Source: Carallia brachiata
Lineage: Eukaryota; Streptophyta; Magnoliopsida; Malpighiales; Rhizophoraceae
Length of the DNA stretch: 64,000 nucleotides
Assembly: GCA_021464245.1 (NCBI GenBank)
Contig: JADCRB010000118.1
Location: 1,242,056-1,306,055 of the forward strand
Direction of reading: 5' to 3'
This document shows positions 1-13,223 of this stretch, in pieces. The position numbers and the translations under genes were made by a program. Each line of letters begins with the position of its first letter. The stretch's first letter is position 1. Below the pieces are notes generated by a model. The model was given only the letters and a program-made list of their open reading frames with translations. It did no database searches and was not told the origin of the DNA.

Positions 1-995
1 TTTCCGCATGATGGTCATGTGGAGAGCACTTAAAGTGCATAGAAAGCCATTAGATGGATACGCAGGTGGGGTTGCTTTGTGTTTATAAGTACACGTGGTG
101 GGCATGACACACTTCAACCTCGGTTCAGGTAAAGGGACTTTGCTTGTTGGAGTAAAGTGACATCAGTCTTAGGCCAAAAATGGGACGGGGCCTGCCTTTT
201 TTTTTTTGTTATTATTGATCTATTATTGAACCCTAGTGCCAACCTGAGTTGGCCCAATTGATGATTGAACTGCCTCCAGACAAACGTCACTGGCAATGTT
301 AGGGACTGGAAATCTAGCCAAGATACATATGGGAAGGGATTTTAACTCTTTAGCATATTTATATAAATGGACATCGTCAAAATATTTCAGGTCTCGAAGT
401 GATTGTCCACTCAATCACCATTTTAAAATCAATATTGAAAGTGTTTTATTATTAAGTATATGATTGAAACAAGTCTGTCTGTTTTACCAATTGCTTGTTC
501 CAAATAGCTTCTACAAATTACCAATAGCAATTGCTTAATTCTTAAAAAAAAAAAAAAAAATTTGATGTCCTCTTGGAGGATGGAAGAGAAAAATAGGGGG
601 GCAGGCTAGCGTTTGTTGCATACACTCTGGAGTTAATGATGCGTTGGAAGGCACACAAAATTGGCAGCATATTGAGTCCAGATTTAGTTTTAGGGTTATA
701 ATAACCTTCGGCTGCATTTGTGCCCAACAGAAGAGCTTTGATTACAACTTCAAAGCCTAATTTGATGAGTAAAGGTAAATGACAATGGTGGCGGATCAAG
801 AAATTTCTGACAATGGCTGCAACAAAGATATGAGGATATAATAAAATTTTGAGTTTAGTGGAAGCAAATACGATGAAATGGTAATAAAATTAAACCAAAT
901 TTCCTCTTGAATATAGCTACGTTACGTAGGCATATAACTTGTTATACAAATATGTGACCGTTATTGAGTTTAAGAAAAAGAAATATAAAAAGAAC
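1..995. other. Intergenic AT-rich DNA, no gene seen
   Basis: Both strands carry only short, compositionally random reading frames. Several poly-A or poly-T runs are present (for example 545-560). I see no splice-linked coding segments, RNA gene or clear element boundary, so this is left as unassigned intergenic sequence. Confidence 0.6.
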
Positions 996-1887
996 AAAAA
1001 AAAGAAAAAGAAATATTTTTTTTTGAGCCAAAGATAAAAACATTACATTAAACAGGATAAATCATGTACAAAGGGCAGTCAAAAGGAAGCTTACATCACC
1101 CTAGCCTAGACCTCATATACACAGAAGACAAAAAGGCCACTAGAAGCTCATCACAACCACAACCCTAACCAGCCTAACCTAACCCGTGCAGGCCCATGAA
1201 AGCCCAAATCGAGCCATAGCTCAGGGAAATAAGGCCCGCACAAAGACATAAACGGGCTAAAGCCCAAATCGACAGCATGCCAGGACCAAAGAGTCTGGCA
1301 CAGCTCCGCCCATCGACAGGAAACTCTGGCACAGTCGGAGAGATGGTAAGACGACCCTCAACCAGTCGACGGCAACACGATTCTGGCCAAAGGTCGGCTG
1401 CAAGCCTCCAACACCGGGAAGGACTAAGAGGCCTAAGGAAGGCAGGAACTGAAGCCTAAAGAGATCGACCAGAAAACAAGGGAATAGGCGATGACGGAGC
1501 ATTGGGCCAAATACTAACTGTACAAGGTGTGACAGCCATCAAGGAGCAGCTTCCAACCAAAAAACGTCTCTCACCATTCCGCCCAAACCAACCAAGCCGG
1601 AGTAGCGGGGGATCTCGCAGGAACACCATCGAAACCCTCAGCAAAAACAGCCCACAGACAGCACCAACAAGAACGAAATCAGCCAATAATCAAGGGGCAC
1701 CAAGCCCACCAAGGGGCACCAAGCCCACAGAGAGGCACTCAACAGCCACAGGGACCAACGAAGCTGACAGGAAGATCCCAGAAAACTCCAAGAACAATTG
1801 ATGGCAAAAAAAACTCTCGACGCACGTTAATGAAGGTTATCGTACGCTGAATAGCCTTTCAAAAAAAAAAAAAAGAAAAAGAAATAT
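996..1887 (-). mobile_element. Retroposed insertion, LINE-like, with 21 bp target-site duplication
   Basis: A GC-richer block (about 1025-1860) sits in AT-rich DNA. It is bounded by the same 21 bases at 996-1016 and 1867-1887: eight A, G, five A, G, AAATAT. On the minus strand the insert ends in a poly-A tract (the T run 1017-1024), so it was copied in on that strand. A long direct duplication plus a 3' poly-A is the signature of L1-type target-primed reverse transcription. The interior has no convincing reverse transcriptase or other domain and its reading frames look random, so it could be a 5'-truncated LINE 3' region or a retroposed transcript. A shorter copy of the TSD sequence (AGAAAAAGAAATAT) also occurs at 973-986, so part of the duplication may predate the insertion. 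Confidence 0.6.
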
Positions 1888-4800
1888 AGAGCTCTAATCT
1901 ACAAACTAACGCATCATTCGCATCCAGGTGCCTAGACCCTTATGTTTGAATTTTGATTTTGGCCATAGACCATAATATGCAAAATGAAAAAAAAAAAATC
2001 CAAGTTGAGATATGTCATATGAACAATGCTAAATATCTTCTCTGACTCTTCCCTCAATTTGACATGAATGAGTCATTTATTATAATTTTATCACTTATCA
2101 CTTATTTTATTTTGATTTATTAAAGCAATCGTAAACATTTCTCGTAATTTTATCACTTATCACTTACTTTATCTTAATTCTATTAAATTATTAATTTATC
2201 ATAATCTTTTCACTTATCACCGTTATCATTTTGTTATAATCATTTATATCATCACTCGCAACAAATTAAGAAACAATTGTTTGCATTTTACTCTCTCTTC
2301 ATCTTCACACCCAAAAATCCCAATATGATAATAGAAGGATCGGACAAGCCAACAGGCAGTGAGTGTACTGGGCCCGAAGTTTTGTACCGTACAGATACAG
2401 TAAGATGGCAGCACTTTACTGTCAATACCGAAAGAGAATCTTCCTATTTAGTTTCTCCTAACAATATACTAAATAAATTATACAATTTATTTAATAATAT
2501 TAAATAATTTATATATATAATATATATATATTTTAATAATTTAATAATATATATTATTTTAATTTTAATTTTATCTTATTTAAAAAATTTCATCAAATAT
2601 TTTCAAATCAAGATACATATATTTTTTAAGAGTGTCTCCATCATTTCTCAGGCCACTTTCAGTTGCAAGTTGCTCAATCTGTCTCGTCCAATAATTTGAC
2701 AGCCATGAGTTGGCTTTAGTTGGTCCTACATTCCTACTTTCATGTGTGTGTGGGCGCATAAGTTCTGACATCATATTTTACCGCTAAATTTTATAGGAAA
2801 ATTTGATAATCATTATCGTTAGCTCGTTTTATACGTGATGATCGTTACACTACTGTTACGTACAGAGGCGGGTGTACTTACATAATTGTGGGGATCTAAT
2901 ATTTAGACTAATTTATGTATTATTGACCCACAAAAATTTTAGTTTTATTCTCACTTTTGTTTAATAAGAAAAAAATATATTTATAAGTATATTAATTATT
3001 GTACATCTAGACAGAAAATAAAGGTCATCTATTGACACTTTCATTTAACCTCTCTTACGAAGAGAATCTACCATCTGAATATTAATAAATCTGAACGAGA
3101 TTCTGTCATAACAGACCAAAGTGATTGCTAAATTTAAAATTTAAAATCTTGCTCATCAACCTTCAAGCCCACTTTAAGCGAAGAACATCCATATATTCTA
3201 ATGTAAGAATAAGTGTTAAAATGACAAAATTAAATTTGAGTTAATTGTGTAAAATACATATCAAATCATTATTCAAATTACCACATAGCATAATGAGTGG
3301 CAATTTTACTGCCATTTAAAATTTTTTTATGCCTCAACTCAAATTTTATTTTGTCGTTACATATTTGCTTGTGGATTTAAACAAAATTGGCGGATTAGGT
3401 TAACAAACTAATTAGGCACATTAACACGACTAAATTCAATTAAAATATAAATCAAAATTAAATTAAATCAAGTAAAGTCTAACTAAAAGTCAAATAATAA
3501 AATTTAAATTTTATCCTTTTATCTCCATTCGTCAGTAACCGATGTTGATCCCATCATCTTGTGAGTTTGAAGCTTGTGATCCTAACATCAGCGGTAAAAG
3601 TATAAACTTTGTCCCTTAGTTGTGTGTGGCCTCGCGGTAATTTGCAACTTAAAAGGCCACAAACATACTATAAATAGAGTGAGTGAGAGACGTTACGTTG
3701 TTGTAAAATTACTGTAGTTTTTGATGAAGAGAGAGAGAGTGTGTGTGTGTAATAAGTGACAACAAGCATGTTGTCATTGCAACAATAATTATACATGTTT
3801 GTACACATGCACACATGTTATGTACGACTACATGTGTACAAGGCATTGGCCGCAGTGTATGCCACCAAAATCCAGTAACAAATTGGGGGCCTTTGGAAAC
3901 CATGTCTATTAGTTCAGATTGTTAAATACAATGAAGTTATATATATATAAGATATATATATAAAGAAATAATATAATTAATATTATTTTTTTAATTTCTC
4001 AACCTAAAAACTTAAGTTTTTAAATAGATTTGAAATTGTAAAATTTTATTTGTCATGATGTCAAAATTTAATTTATCTTATTATCTCAATTTATAACTAA
4101 GTGGTTTGACCTGTTTGAATTTAATTTCTTTTGTATCATCTACTAGTTGGAAGTAACGTCCGTCAAAATGGTATTAAAAAGTACAAAGTATCGTATTTAT
4201 AAAATATAAAAATTTAATAAGAGTTATAATATTTTTAAACTTTTTTTATCGTACAAAATTATATAAATAATCAATAATATTTATGAGATATCATAAATTT
4301 TACTTTCTCGTAAATTCTTACTTTCTTTTATATAAAGTACAATGTCATCTCGACTATGGGGCATGGCGATCCCTTTTGGTTTTTTTTTTAATTACCAAGA
4401 AAAAAAAAATAAATCTACTTTGCTTGTGTTTGGATTGTCAGGAATCAGAATAGTGTTTTTTTTTTTTTTTTGAAGGATGGTGTAATGCGGGAGATTCTCA
4501 AACCAATGGATAGAGAATAATAGGAAATAAATGGCATCTGTTGCAAAGGAAAGAAATGGGAAGGTACTAGAGAGACCCACAAACAAAAAAGACAAGCTTC
4601 GGCTTCCTGAATTCTACCTGAAGTTTCCTTGGCCTTCAAATATTATCATAATAAATCCAATTAATTAACTAATTAATTAATTAATTAATTAACTAACAGT
4701 TTCAATGCTCCCACTTTTAATACACTTGTTGTACTCATCAATTTATTCGCCCACCAAATCATCTCTCTCCCCACTCTTTCAACTAAATAAAATTACGTAA

Positions 4801-5257
4801 ATATATTTATTAAAATATTTAAACAACACATAATTTATTTAATTAATATTTGATAACTTAATTTTTTTCTTAAATTTAATACTTCATTTACCACTTGATA
4901 TTATTTAAAATACTGCCTATTCACTGGATTTCGGTTTCCACCAAGTTTATCTAAAAAAGAAAAGAAATGGGGAAAGAAAGATTCAGAGAGAGTTAATGAT
5001 TCTCACGTCCCACTAAAAGATTATTCCTTTAATCCAACTCCACCGTCCTCCACCACCACCTCCTTCCCCCATCTCTTTCAAGTTTCAAGACTTCCCCACC
5101 ACAACTTCACCAACAACAACATTCAGATTTTGTTTTTTTTTTGTTTCTTTTTTGGTTTCTTCTTTTTAAAGGAAAAATCTTAAAAACAAAGCAATAATTT
5201 TTCCTTTTTTCGATTTTGTTTTGGTCAAGAAAGAAAGGGTCTTTTTCATTGCCAGCC
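1888..5257. other. Intergenic region and RopGAP upstream sequence
   Basis: The stretch is AT-rich with no supported gene. It contains a GA/GT simple repeat at about 3728-3750, an AATT-type repeat at about 4657-4694, and a short inverted repeat (TTGTACACATG with CATGTGTACAA) near 3802-3840. The last ~300 bases before the RopGAP ATG are pyrimidine-rich (CCACCACC, CTTCC, T runs), which is common in plant 5' leaders. I could not fix a TATA box or transcription start. Confidence 0.5.
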
Positions 5258-8200
5258 ATGACCGAGGTCCTCCACTCTCCTTCCCATTTCCCTTCTTCTC
5301 CAACCACCACTCCTCCACCTTCTTCTTCTTCTTCTTCTTCTTCTTCTTCTTCTTCTGTTTCTTCCTTATCCTGCGCACCCCCTTCTTCTGTATCTTGCAC
5401 ACTATCACAAGATGGTTGCGGCGGCAGCCGCGGCGGTGGTGGCGATGATGATGAGGAAGATGAGGAGGAGGAAGAGGAGGTTTTCTCTGCCATGACTGAC
5501 TGTGACCCAGATGAGGATTTGCTAAAAGATACAGAAAGAAGCCAAAGGGATCAGCTTTCTTTGTTGGCTCTGCTTGTTGCTCTTCTTAGGAAGTCTCTGG
5601 CTGCCTGCAAGAGTGAAAGGAGGGAGCTTTGTGCTATGGACATTGGCTGGCCATCCGATGTGCGACACGTGGCTCATGTCACCTTCGATAGGTTCAATGG
5701 GTTCTTGGGTTTGCCTGTGGAGTTCGAGCCTGAAGTGCCTAGGAGGGCTCCCAGTGCTAGGTAGCTACATTGTGCTTTTTTCTTTCATTGGAATGGTCAT
5801 GAGGGTTTTGTTATTTTTTGAGTTCCCTCTTTTAATTCATAGGCTTTTATTTTCTTTTCTTTTTTTTTTTTTTTTGTGTGGTGTTGTTTCTTTCTTGTGT
5901 GAGAATTTGTTTTGTTTGATTGGTGAGTTCTTGATTTTGATGCTTTCTTAGTTTGTACAAAAACTGCAAATGCAGTTCTTGCTTCTGTGAATCGCTGCTG
6001 TAAATTGAGAGTATTGATCATTTTAATGATGTTTTTTGGTCCAATTTAAGTTCTTGATGTCATTGTTATGGAACTCATCTGGTGGATTCATTATTGCTAC
6101 TCTGGTTGACTTGTCGGCCTTATTTTGTGCCTGAGATTATGGGTTTGTTCTAATTGTTGGTTTGCTCTTTGTTTCTTTTTGATTTTCTAGTGTACGTGGT
6201 TCTTTCCGTGTTCTGAAAATTCAGTGAGTAAAAAGAATTTGGCAGTAAAGTTTTGCAGTTGTTGCTTGAGGATATCTGATAACTGCTGTGAGCTTTGATC
6301 TCTTCTTAAAAGATGCTTGTTCTTTACTATCGCGTCCAACCATTAAAGGACACTTAACTAGCAAGTATTTGAGAAAGCCTACAATTCTTCCGGGAATTGA
6401 ATTTCACGTGGTTTTTATCTTCTTCAATTAGCATGGTTTGGTTCAATGATGAAAAAATGCTGAACTTCTTGATTCCCAGAAGTTCAGGTGGTTCTAGTGT
6501 CCACATTTGAGTAGGTCCTCACCAACCTGAAAATGAAAGACACGAAGGTAGCCCGTGTATTAGTGTCACCATCTCTTTCTGTGCAAGAAAGATGAAAAGT
6601 GTTATTGCAAATTTTACATCATTTGTTGTTTGCCTCGTAACTGAAGAGCTTTGCTTCGATTTTCATCTTCACAACTGTTTCTAGAAGGATGAGCTGGAAA
6701 TTGGGCATGGAGGAGGATGATTTTTGTTTCTTTTCTTTTTTCTTTTTTGTACTTTTTCTTTTCTTTTCAATAAATTTTATGGACACACCATATATTTAGA
6801 ATAGATTATAGTTAATCTCAAAAAAAAAAAAAAAAAAGAAGAATGGATTATAGTTGCTGACTACTGAATTGAAATAACAAAAAGAGTTTAAAACACCGAA
6901 AGTTCACTCATTTTCAACTTTATTAGGTATGTGCTGGCGCTTAGAATTTTGTTTACTGCTATTTTAGTTTCATTGAGGTAGTTTATGCTGAGTTCCTGGC
7001 CCATTGAAAATCAAAAGGGGTTGGAATTATAAGCTGAAACTTCTTATAGCTTGCAGGGTTTTTAGATGATTTTTTGGGTGAAATGAGCGTAATGATCCTT
7101 GTTACATGCATTGTATTCGTTTCATGGAACGAAACTTTGCTAATGTATCAGTAATTGTGCAAAACATGTCTTTCTAGTGCTTGTTTCTTCTAAGGATGTT
7201 AAGTTATTTACAGATATAAAATTCTGTTTCTGACTGTAGACAAGTACGTCATGTGCCAAATCAAGTGGAGCATGGTTATCCTATTGTCTCAAAAGAGTGA
7301 ATGGAAATGATAATAACAACTACAGGAACTGCATGTAAATGCCTATGCTTTCTACTTGATTTTCCAGAAATATAATCGTTAATCAACTTGGGGAGGTAAA
7401 AGGAGTTCTGCAAATTTAATGATCTGTTTGGAATTTCAGGGAAACAATTTGGCTGAATTCGTAGTTGGATAACTAAAATTTGGAAGTAGTTCTTGACTCT
7501 TAATAACTCCTCAAACTTAAGAAGCCAACATGATCAGAGAGCATATATGCATAAATTCTACTGCAGCACATGGAAATTGTGGAGCATTATGCAGCACGTG
7601 ACTCTTCTCTCGGTTTTGTTACATATACTTAGTTTACATTTTCTTGACTTTTAGTGAGAGGAATAATGTTGGCCAAATGCAGATTCATCCTTTCATAATG
7701 CAGCTGCTTGATTATGATTATCATTAGCATTTATTTCTCGTTAGTACTATATTTCAATGACCATGTCTTGTTCTAACTTACTAAGGAATTTAGCTTGAAT
7801 GGTTGTTGTCTTCTTTCTTTGCCTCTAAATGTCAAAATTTTTCCATGCAGTACTACCGTTTTTGGAGTTTCTACAGAATCTATGCAGTTATCGTATGACT
7901 CCAGGGGAAATAGTGTGCCAACCATACTCTTGCTCATGCAAAGAAGACTCTATGCTCAAGGAGGCTTGCAGGTACATCACCTTGTTATATTTTCTTTATC
8001 TTATTGATTTTTGGATCAGAGTCACTGTGCTGAACCAAGAGGTTGTGAATAGGAAGTGGGGAAAAACTTTGTTAGAAACTTTGGTCTTGCTAACTTGTGG
8101 GCAGGATTCTTAATGTGTAATTTGCTGGATTTTTCTGGTCTGGCAGTCATGACCAAATTGTTAACCATTGGATGCAGGCCGAAGGAATTTTCAGAATTAA

Positions 8201-10412
8201 TGCAGAAAACAGTCAGGAGGAGTATGTTAGGGATCAATTAAATGGAGGAGTGGTACCAGAAGGCATTGATGTACACTGTTTAGCAGGACTGATAAAGGTA
8301 TAACACTTATACGCATCATTCTCGATGACTTGTTTAAATGTGAAGGGGAGTTGCATATTTGATTTAGATTCTTTTTCTGAATTTTGGCAGTTGAACCGGG
8401 ATTGAACAAAAAGATCAATTACTGTGATATGTTCATTACCCATGTAAATATACTTTTAAAGCTCCACATGGGCATTTCAGTCCTACTGGTAGAGAAGGAA
8501 TTGTAAGAGTTTAATCAAATATGTAGGGGGGGGGGGGGGGGGGAGTGTCAGTGCATGGAAGTTGATTTGCTCCAATGTGATGGCACAGAATAATTATGAT
8601 CTTGACAGTGTGATTGTGAGGCTTCTGGTGGGCACAACTCTTACCTCTGAAGGGCGAGCATGTGCAAAATTTGCCCCGTTTGTTAGCACCGATCCATATA
8701 AATTTATCATTGCACATGTACCCATGGGCAATCAGTGTATCTTTTGGGCTTCATTGTATTGTAGGCTACTAGTGAAAGCTTTCTTTTTTGGTTTTTGTTT
8801 TTGGGTCTTCACTTCCTTTTATTACTCATTTGCCAATTCCTTGCCTGTGGTATGACTACTTAAGTCACCTCATAATGCATTCAGAGTCATAGAGCTATGC
8901 AACCTAATTGCTGTTATCCCCTTTGCTGCCCAATTATTGCTACTGAAGCTGTTGCCACCGCTCACATCCATACAAATTCTTTCAAACAGGCACTATTCTT
9001 GATTTTTACCCAAAAAATAAAAAAAAAAGGAACTATTCTGTTGTCTATGCCAGTGTGCTATCGCTGCTGTCATTGGAGCTTTACTGTCGTTGCCTCCAAT
9101 TTGTGCAACTACAATGTCATGCCACTGCCTACTGGGACTTAAAGAAGGCAGCAAGAGGAGAATGAAGAACCTAGTGAAGATAGATGCACGGCTACCAGTT
9201 TGTTTTTGTTCATTTATTTCACTGTTTGAATAAGATTTGACTTTCTTCGCTAAAATACTTAATGTGTCATTTCCATTGAGTGAAGTGCCTTTTTTACCCA
9301 ACATTGCATTCTTTAGACTTTCTTCTTGGATCAAAGTTTAATTCTTTGTTTAGGCTTGGTTTCGAGAGCTCCCAACTGGGATTCTGGATTCTTTATCACC
9401 CGAAGATGTAAATCAATGCCAAACTGAACAAGATTGTGCTGAGCTTGTGAGGCGTCTACCCCATACAGAGGCTGCTCTTTTGGATTGGGCCATCAACTTG
9501 ATGGCTGATGTTGTTGAGCAAGAACATGTAAACAAGATGAATGCTCGCAACATAGCAATGGTATTTGCACCAAACATGACTCAGGTTAGTTTCTGCATCT
9601 ATTCAAATTCCAGAGACATGGCGTACTCTTATTATCTCGCTGCCATGTTTTTATTTTGAATATATCATTTAAGTTTCAAAAAATAATTCTGGTTATGTAA
9701 GATCTTTTATAGGTATTTGTGCCAGCATTTATTGGAATCTTTCAAAACCTTTATTCCCCATTCATAGAGTTTTGGACTGTATGCTATAATTGCTGTCTAA
9801 ATTGTGTTGCAGATGGCAGATCCTTTGACTGCACTAAGGTATGCTGTTCAAGTGATGAACTTCCTCCAGACACTTATCTTAAGGACACTGCAGGAAAGGA
9901 AAGATTCCGTGGTGGAGCAAGCTGCTGCTTCATCTCCTGAGCCATTTGATGAGAATGGCCGTGAAAGGCCCTCAGAATGCTGTGTGAAAGATACTGAAAA
10001 AGACAGTGAAACGACCGAGCAAGCCTTCATTGCTGAAGAACCTGTTGTAGAAAGTTCTTGTGATTCTAGTCAGAGCAATGTCATAGCTGATGGAGAAGAT
10101 TACAGCTCTAGGAAGCCTGCTGAGAAACTTATTGCCTGTGGAGATCAGTCTTGTGAAACTACTTCTTTGGTTGACCCCTCAACGAATGAAACAGATTCCG
10201 GTGGACCTAATGATCTGACGTCTGGCTGTCAAGCAAGTACTGTAAAAGTTAAGGTCAGCCAATCAAGTAATTCGAATCACAGAAAGGGTCCTCGCGCAAT
10301 TAATAGGCAGCAATCTGCTATCTGTGCAACAGCACCAACGGACAAGACCAGGGGAATCAGCAATTTGAGCCATATAGATTCAAGGGAGGAGCGTATTGAG
10401 GCTTGGCGATGA
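5258..10412 (+). CDS. ROPGAP: Rho of plants GTPase-activating protein with CRIB motif (RopGAP), 5 exons
   Basis: Stimulates GTP hydrolysis by ROP GTPases, switching off their signalling at the plasma membrane (polar growth, low-oxygen and stress responses in the family). Coding exons: 5258-5760, 7851-7971, 8178-8297, 9354-9584 and 9813-10412, all with GT-AG borders, giving 524 residues. Residues 22-33 are poly-Ser and about 63-74 an acidic run. The CRIB motif begins IGWPSDVRHVAHVTF at residue 129. The RhoGAP domain spans about 172-350, with the arginine finger in AEGIFRI (R214) and the motifs GLIKAWFRELP and NARNIAMVFAPNMTQ. The C-terminal ~175 residues are Ser/Glu-rich and look disordered, apart from the basic end EERIEAWR. 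The ATG at 5258 is chosen because the open frame upstream to 5216 contains no other ATG. CRIB followed by GAP is the plant-specific RopGAP arrangement. Intron 1 is about 2.1 kb. Confidence 0.95.
5320..5356 (+). repeat. (TTC)12 microsatellite coding poly-Ser in RopGAP exon 1
   Basis: Twelve tandem TTC/TCT triplets lie in frame and encode the poly-Ser run at residues 22-33. Changes in copy number would alter protein length without shifting the frame. The long minus-strand reading frame opposite is a by-product of this repeat and the acidic GAG/GAT tract at about 5448-5485. Confidence 0.9.
8526..8543 (+). repeat. Poly-G run of 18 in RopGAP intron 3
   Basis: Eighteen uninterrupted G residues lie in the intron between exons 3 and 4 on the transcribed sense strand. 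Such a tract could fold into a G-quadruplex in RNA or DNA and is length-unstable. In an AT-rich genome it is a striking outlier, and sequencing length errors are likely here. Confidence 0.9.
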
Positions 10413-13223
10413 AGGAAGGCTAACAGACTTCTAGTCCCATCTGATTCTCTGCAGTGTTGCTTTGTATGTCTGATGTGAAAGTTGTGCCTTAGTCAATTGT
10501 TCATCTATTTTACTTGCATTTGGGATGGCGTGAAACTAACATTGTTTTACTTCAAAAGCTCACAACTTTTACTCACTTAAACTGACATGCATCATGCTCA
10601 ACGGCGCGTAATCTCTTATGTCAGATCTTTATACATCTGCCATTACCATCTCAACTACGTTTTTCCTTTTGTTCTTCTTTGGTGAGAATTGAAGGTCTGT
10701 TTTTTTTTGTCTATGTAAGACATCCCATGTGCTATAGTGGCTTTTAATGGTTTTTGTGTGTTTGGTGAATTTTGTTGGGCTACCCCTTGTAGTGGTACAC
10801 ATTCTATCTGAGGCATTTCTGGACCATAAAGTAGAAATTTTTTATGCACAAATGCCAAGAGCCTTTGAAATTTTGTGGCAAAAGAAATTCTTTATAGGTG
10901 CAAATTTCATAGAAGCAAAATGATTTTATACTACATTTACACTAATTATACCATACAAATAATATTTCATACCACATACAAGAAATTTATAGGAAAATAA
11001 TAAATCTTGTTAAAAATCTCTGTATGTTATATAAATATTATTATTGTAGTATAAAATGTTTTGTATAGAGTGTAAATTGGTTTTGAGTCCATTTGAGTTT
11101 GTGAAAGCTTACGTAAATGTAGTCAGTTCTCGTTATGCAAAATCAGTGGACATGTAGAAATATATTTCAGAATATTCATGCATCAAGCTCTCTAGGTTGT
11201 GGCTCATTCTCATCTAATCCAAGTTTGATAATGTCAAGTGATTGACTCAGATTGATTATGAAGCTAAATCTTGTCGCTAATAACAATGAAAGACTCTTAG
11301 ATGAGCCTCATTTGTTTAGTTAATATGACTCAGATATAATTAGAATCTACTTGAAATAAAAAAAAAAAAAAGCATAAAATAATATATATGATCTTTTCTT
11401 AAATTTTACAGCGAGGGACTATCAGGTATCGGGACACTCTTTTTTTGAAGAAATATTTTGTGCACATATAGCTTACAAGTACGAACAAAGTTTTTGATGG
11501 GGAAAGTGGAAAAAAGATATTTATTATTTGATATTGAGTTGATGTTATTGTTGATATTTTACTTTATTAAGATTTTTTTTATCTAATTATACCTTTCTAA
11601 TTGTTATGTTAGTTATTCTCTTAGTAGTCACTTATTTAGAGTAATATTCTTAGTTAGTTTATAATTATTTCTCCTTTTTCAGATCTATAAATAGGGGTTA
11701 TGCTATGCCTATAGTTGGAAAGTGCTTATAATAATTGATTATTGATATTTCAAAACATGCCTTTTATTTTCGAGTACTAATTCTTGTGCGTTTATGAGTG
11801 AATTCGAATTTTATTTTCTTGTTGATCCTTTGGCTTCGATTACCATCCCACGTCAATGTTGGACCTTGCTATGATAATTTAATGCGAGTAAATTTGTGGT
11901 CAATATGCTTCGAAATTCACATTTTAATCATCCCAACGGGGGTCACATTAACTTAAGATAGCTTTGGACCTATGTTTCTAGCCAGTCACCACACAATGGA
12001 TCATTGTTTGATTGGCATTTAGGAAGAAAAACTGCATCGTTTAGCTGACCAAAGAAAGAAAGAACGCTTTCCCTTTTGTTTGCAAAATTTGTGCATCCAA
12101 TGGAGAGGAGATTCAATCAGAAAACATTCCGAATGCTTATAAAATAAAAAATATTTATTTTGTTATGGAAAGTTTTTTTTCGTTTTTTTGGTCTAAAATC
12201 AGTAAATTTGCATGCAATGAGCTACGAAAATGCTAAAATTTGCACACTTTTTTGTTTAGTTACACATTTTACAGTCTTAGTTGCACATCTATTGATTTTA
12301 AATAAGAAATTGAAAATTTAAAAACTAAAAAATATTTTTATTCAGTGTGACTATTCCCCGATTACTTTCTTTCTAACCATCCACTTTTTTCCGTGAATGA
12401 ATCCCACGGTTCCAAAATAATCAAGCTTGGATTATGATTTTCCCTTTTTGAGACCGTTCTTTCTTTTTTAAGGCTTTTCTGATGGTCAGCACAAATTTGA
12501 ATTGTGCAATTTTCCCTTGTTTTGTTACGTTTTTTTTCTCCGCATATTAAAAAAAAAAAAAAACAAATGATATCTACCACAAATCAATCTCCAGACTTCC
12601 TTTTGATTATTTTACAATTTGAAAATCTCTGTAGCGTCCGTCCATGTCTCAATTTGATACAACAAAAATAAGCTGGATATGAGAGATTCAATATCGATAG
12701 CTTTATTTGTTTAAAAATGAACTGGACTCCGAGAAAGCTGAGAAGATTGCGTTCATTTGTAACCACTAGATTTGGCGAAAGCTCCAGAACAACTCATCCT
12801 TATTCCACTCCAACCAAGAACAACTCATCCTTATTCCACTCCAACCAAGAGATCTAACAACAACCTACGTAGAGAAGGAAAAAAAAAAAACAACCGTTTT
12901 ATTACGGATTAAACCTATGTTTGACTTAGTGCACTTTATAATGTAATCATCCAGATTGGATGCACCGGCTTATCTGAATATAGGCACAATGCTCTCTAAA
13001 AAGATTATTCGGTACCACCAGCTTTTTCATTTCTTTGACAACTTAAAAAAAGGAAAAAAGAATCAAGTATATGCCAACCCGGCTCCCCTAATTAATAGCA
13101 TCACCTGTTGATCTTTTCAACCAACAGCAACCCAAAAAAAAAGTAAACTAAAACTGTTAGCTTTCACTTTTCCATTTCCTTCTTTTCTATAGCTTTGCAT
13201 TGGAAAGACAAAGCCTCCAAGCT
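10413..13223. other. Intergenic region between RopGAP and FAF-like genes
   Basis: No gene is supported. RopGAP 3'UTR probably occupies the first few hundred bases. About 10920-11060 has weak inverted similarity (TTTTATACTACA against TGTAGTATAAAA), perhaps an eroded MITE. About 11530-11860 looks like part of an old LTR, with the TATA-like CTATAAATAGG near 11684-11694, but I found no partner copy or target duplication. A 31 bp tandem duplication lies at 12786-12850. Confidence 0.45.
12786..12850 (+). repeat. Two-copy tandem repeat, 31 bp unit
   Basis: The unit beginning GAACAACTCATCCTTATTCC occurs twice head to tail with a period of 31 bases and no mismatch seen over the two copies. Perfect identity suggests a recent slippage or repair duplication. 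It lies about 400 bases upstream of the FAF-like ATG. Confidence 0.9.

Noticed and set aside
1257..1801. Overlapping frames on both strands within the retroposed insert
   Set aside because: No domain or codon bias; open only because the block is GC-richer than its surroundings.
3797..3842. Short inverted repeat around TTGTACACATG, considered as a regulatory hairpin
   Set aside because: The arms are only about 11 bases and lie in a CA/TG-rich low-complexity stretch.
5107..5493. 128-residue minus-strand frame with poly-Ser and poly-Glu
   Set aside because: It lies opposite the RopGAP exon 1 microsatellites and shows no family resemblance.
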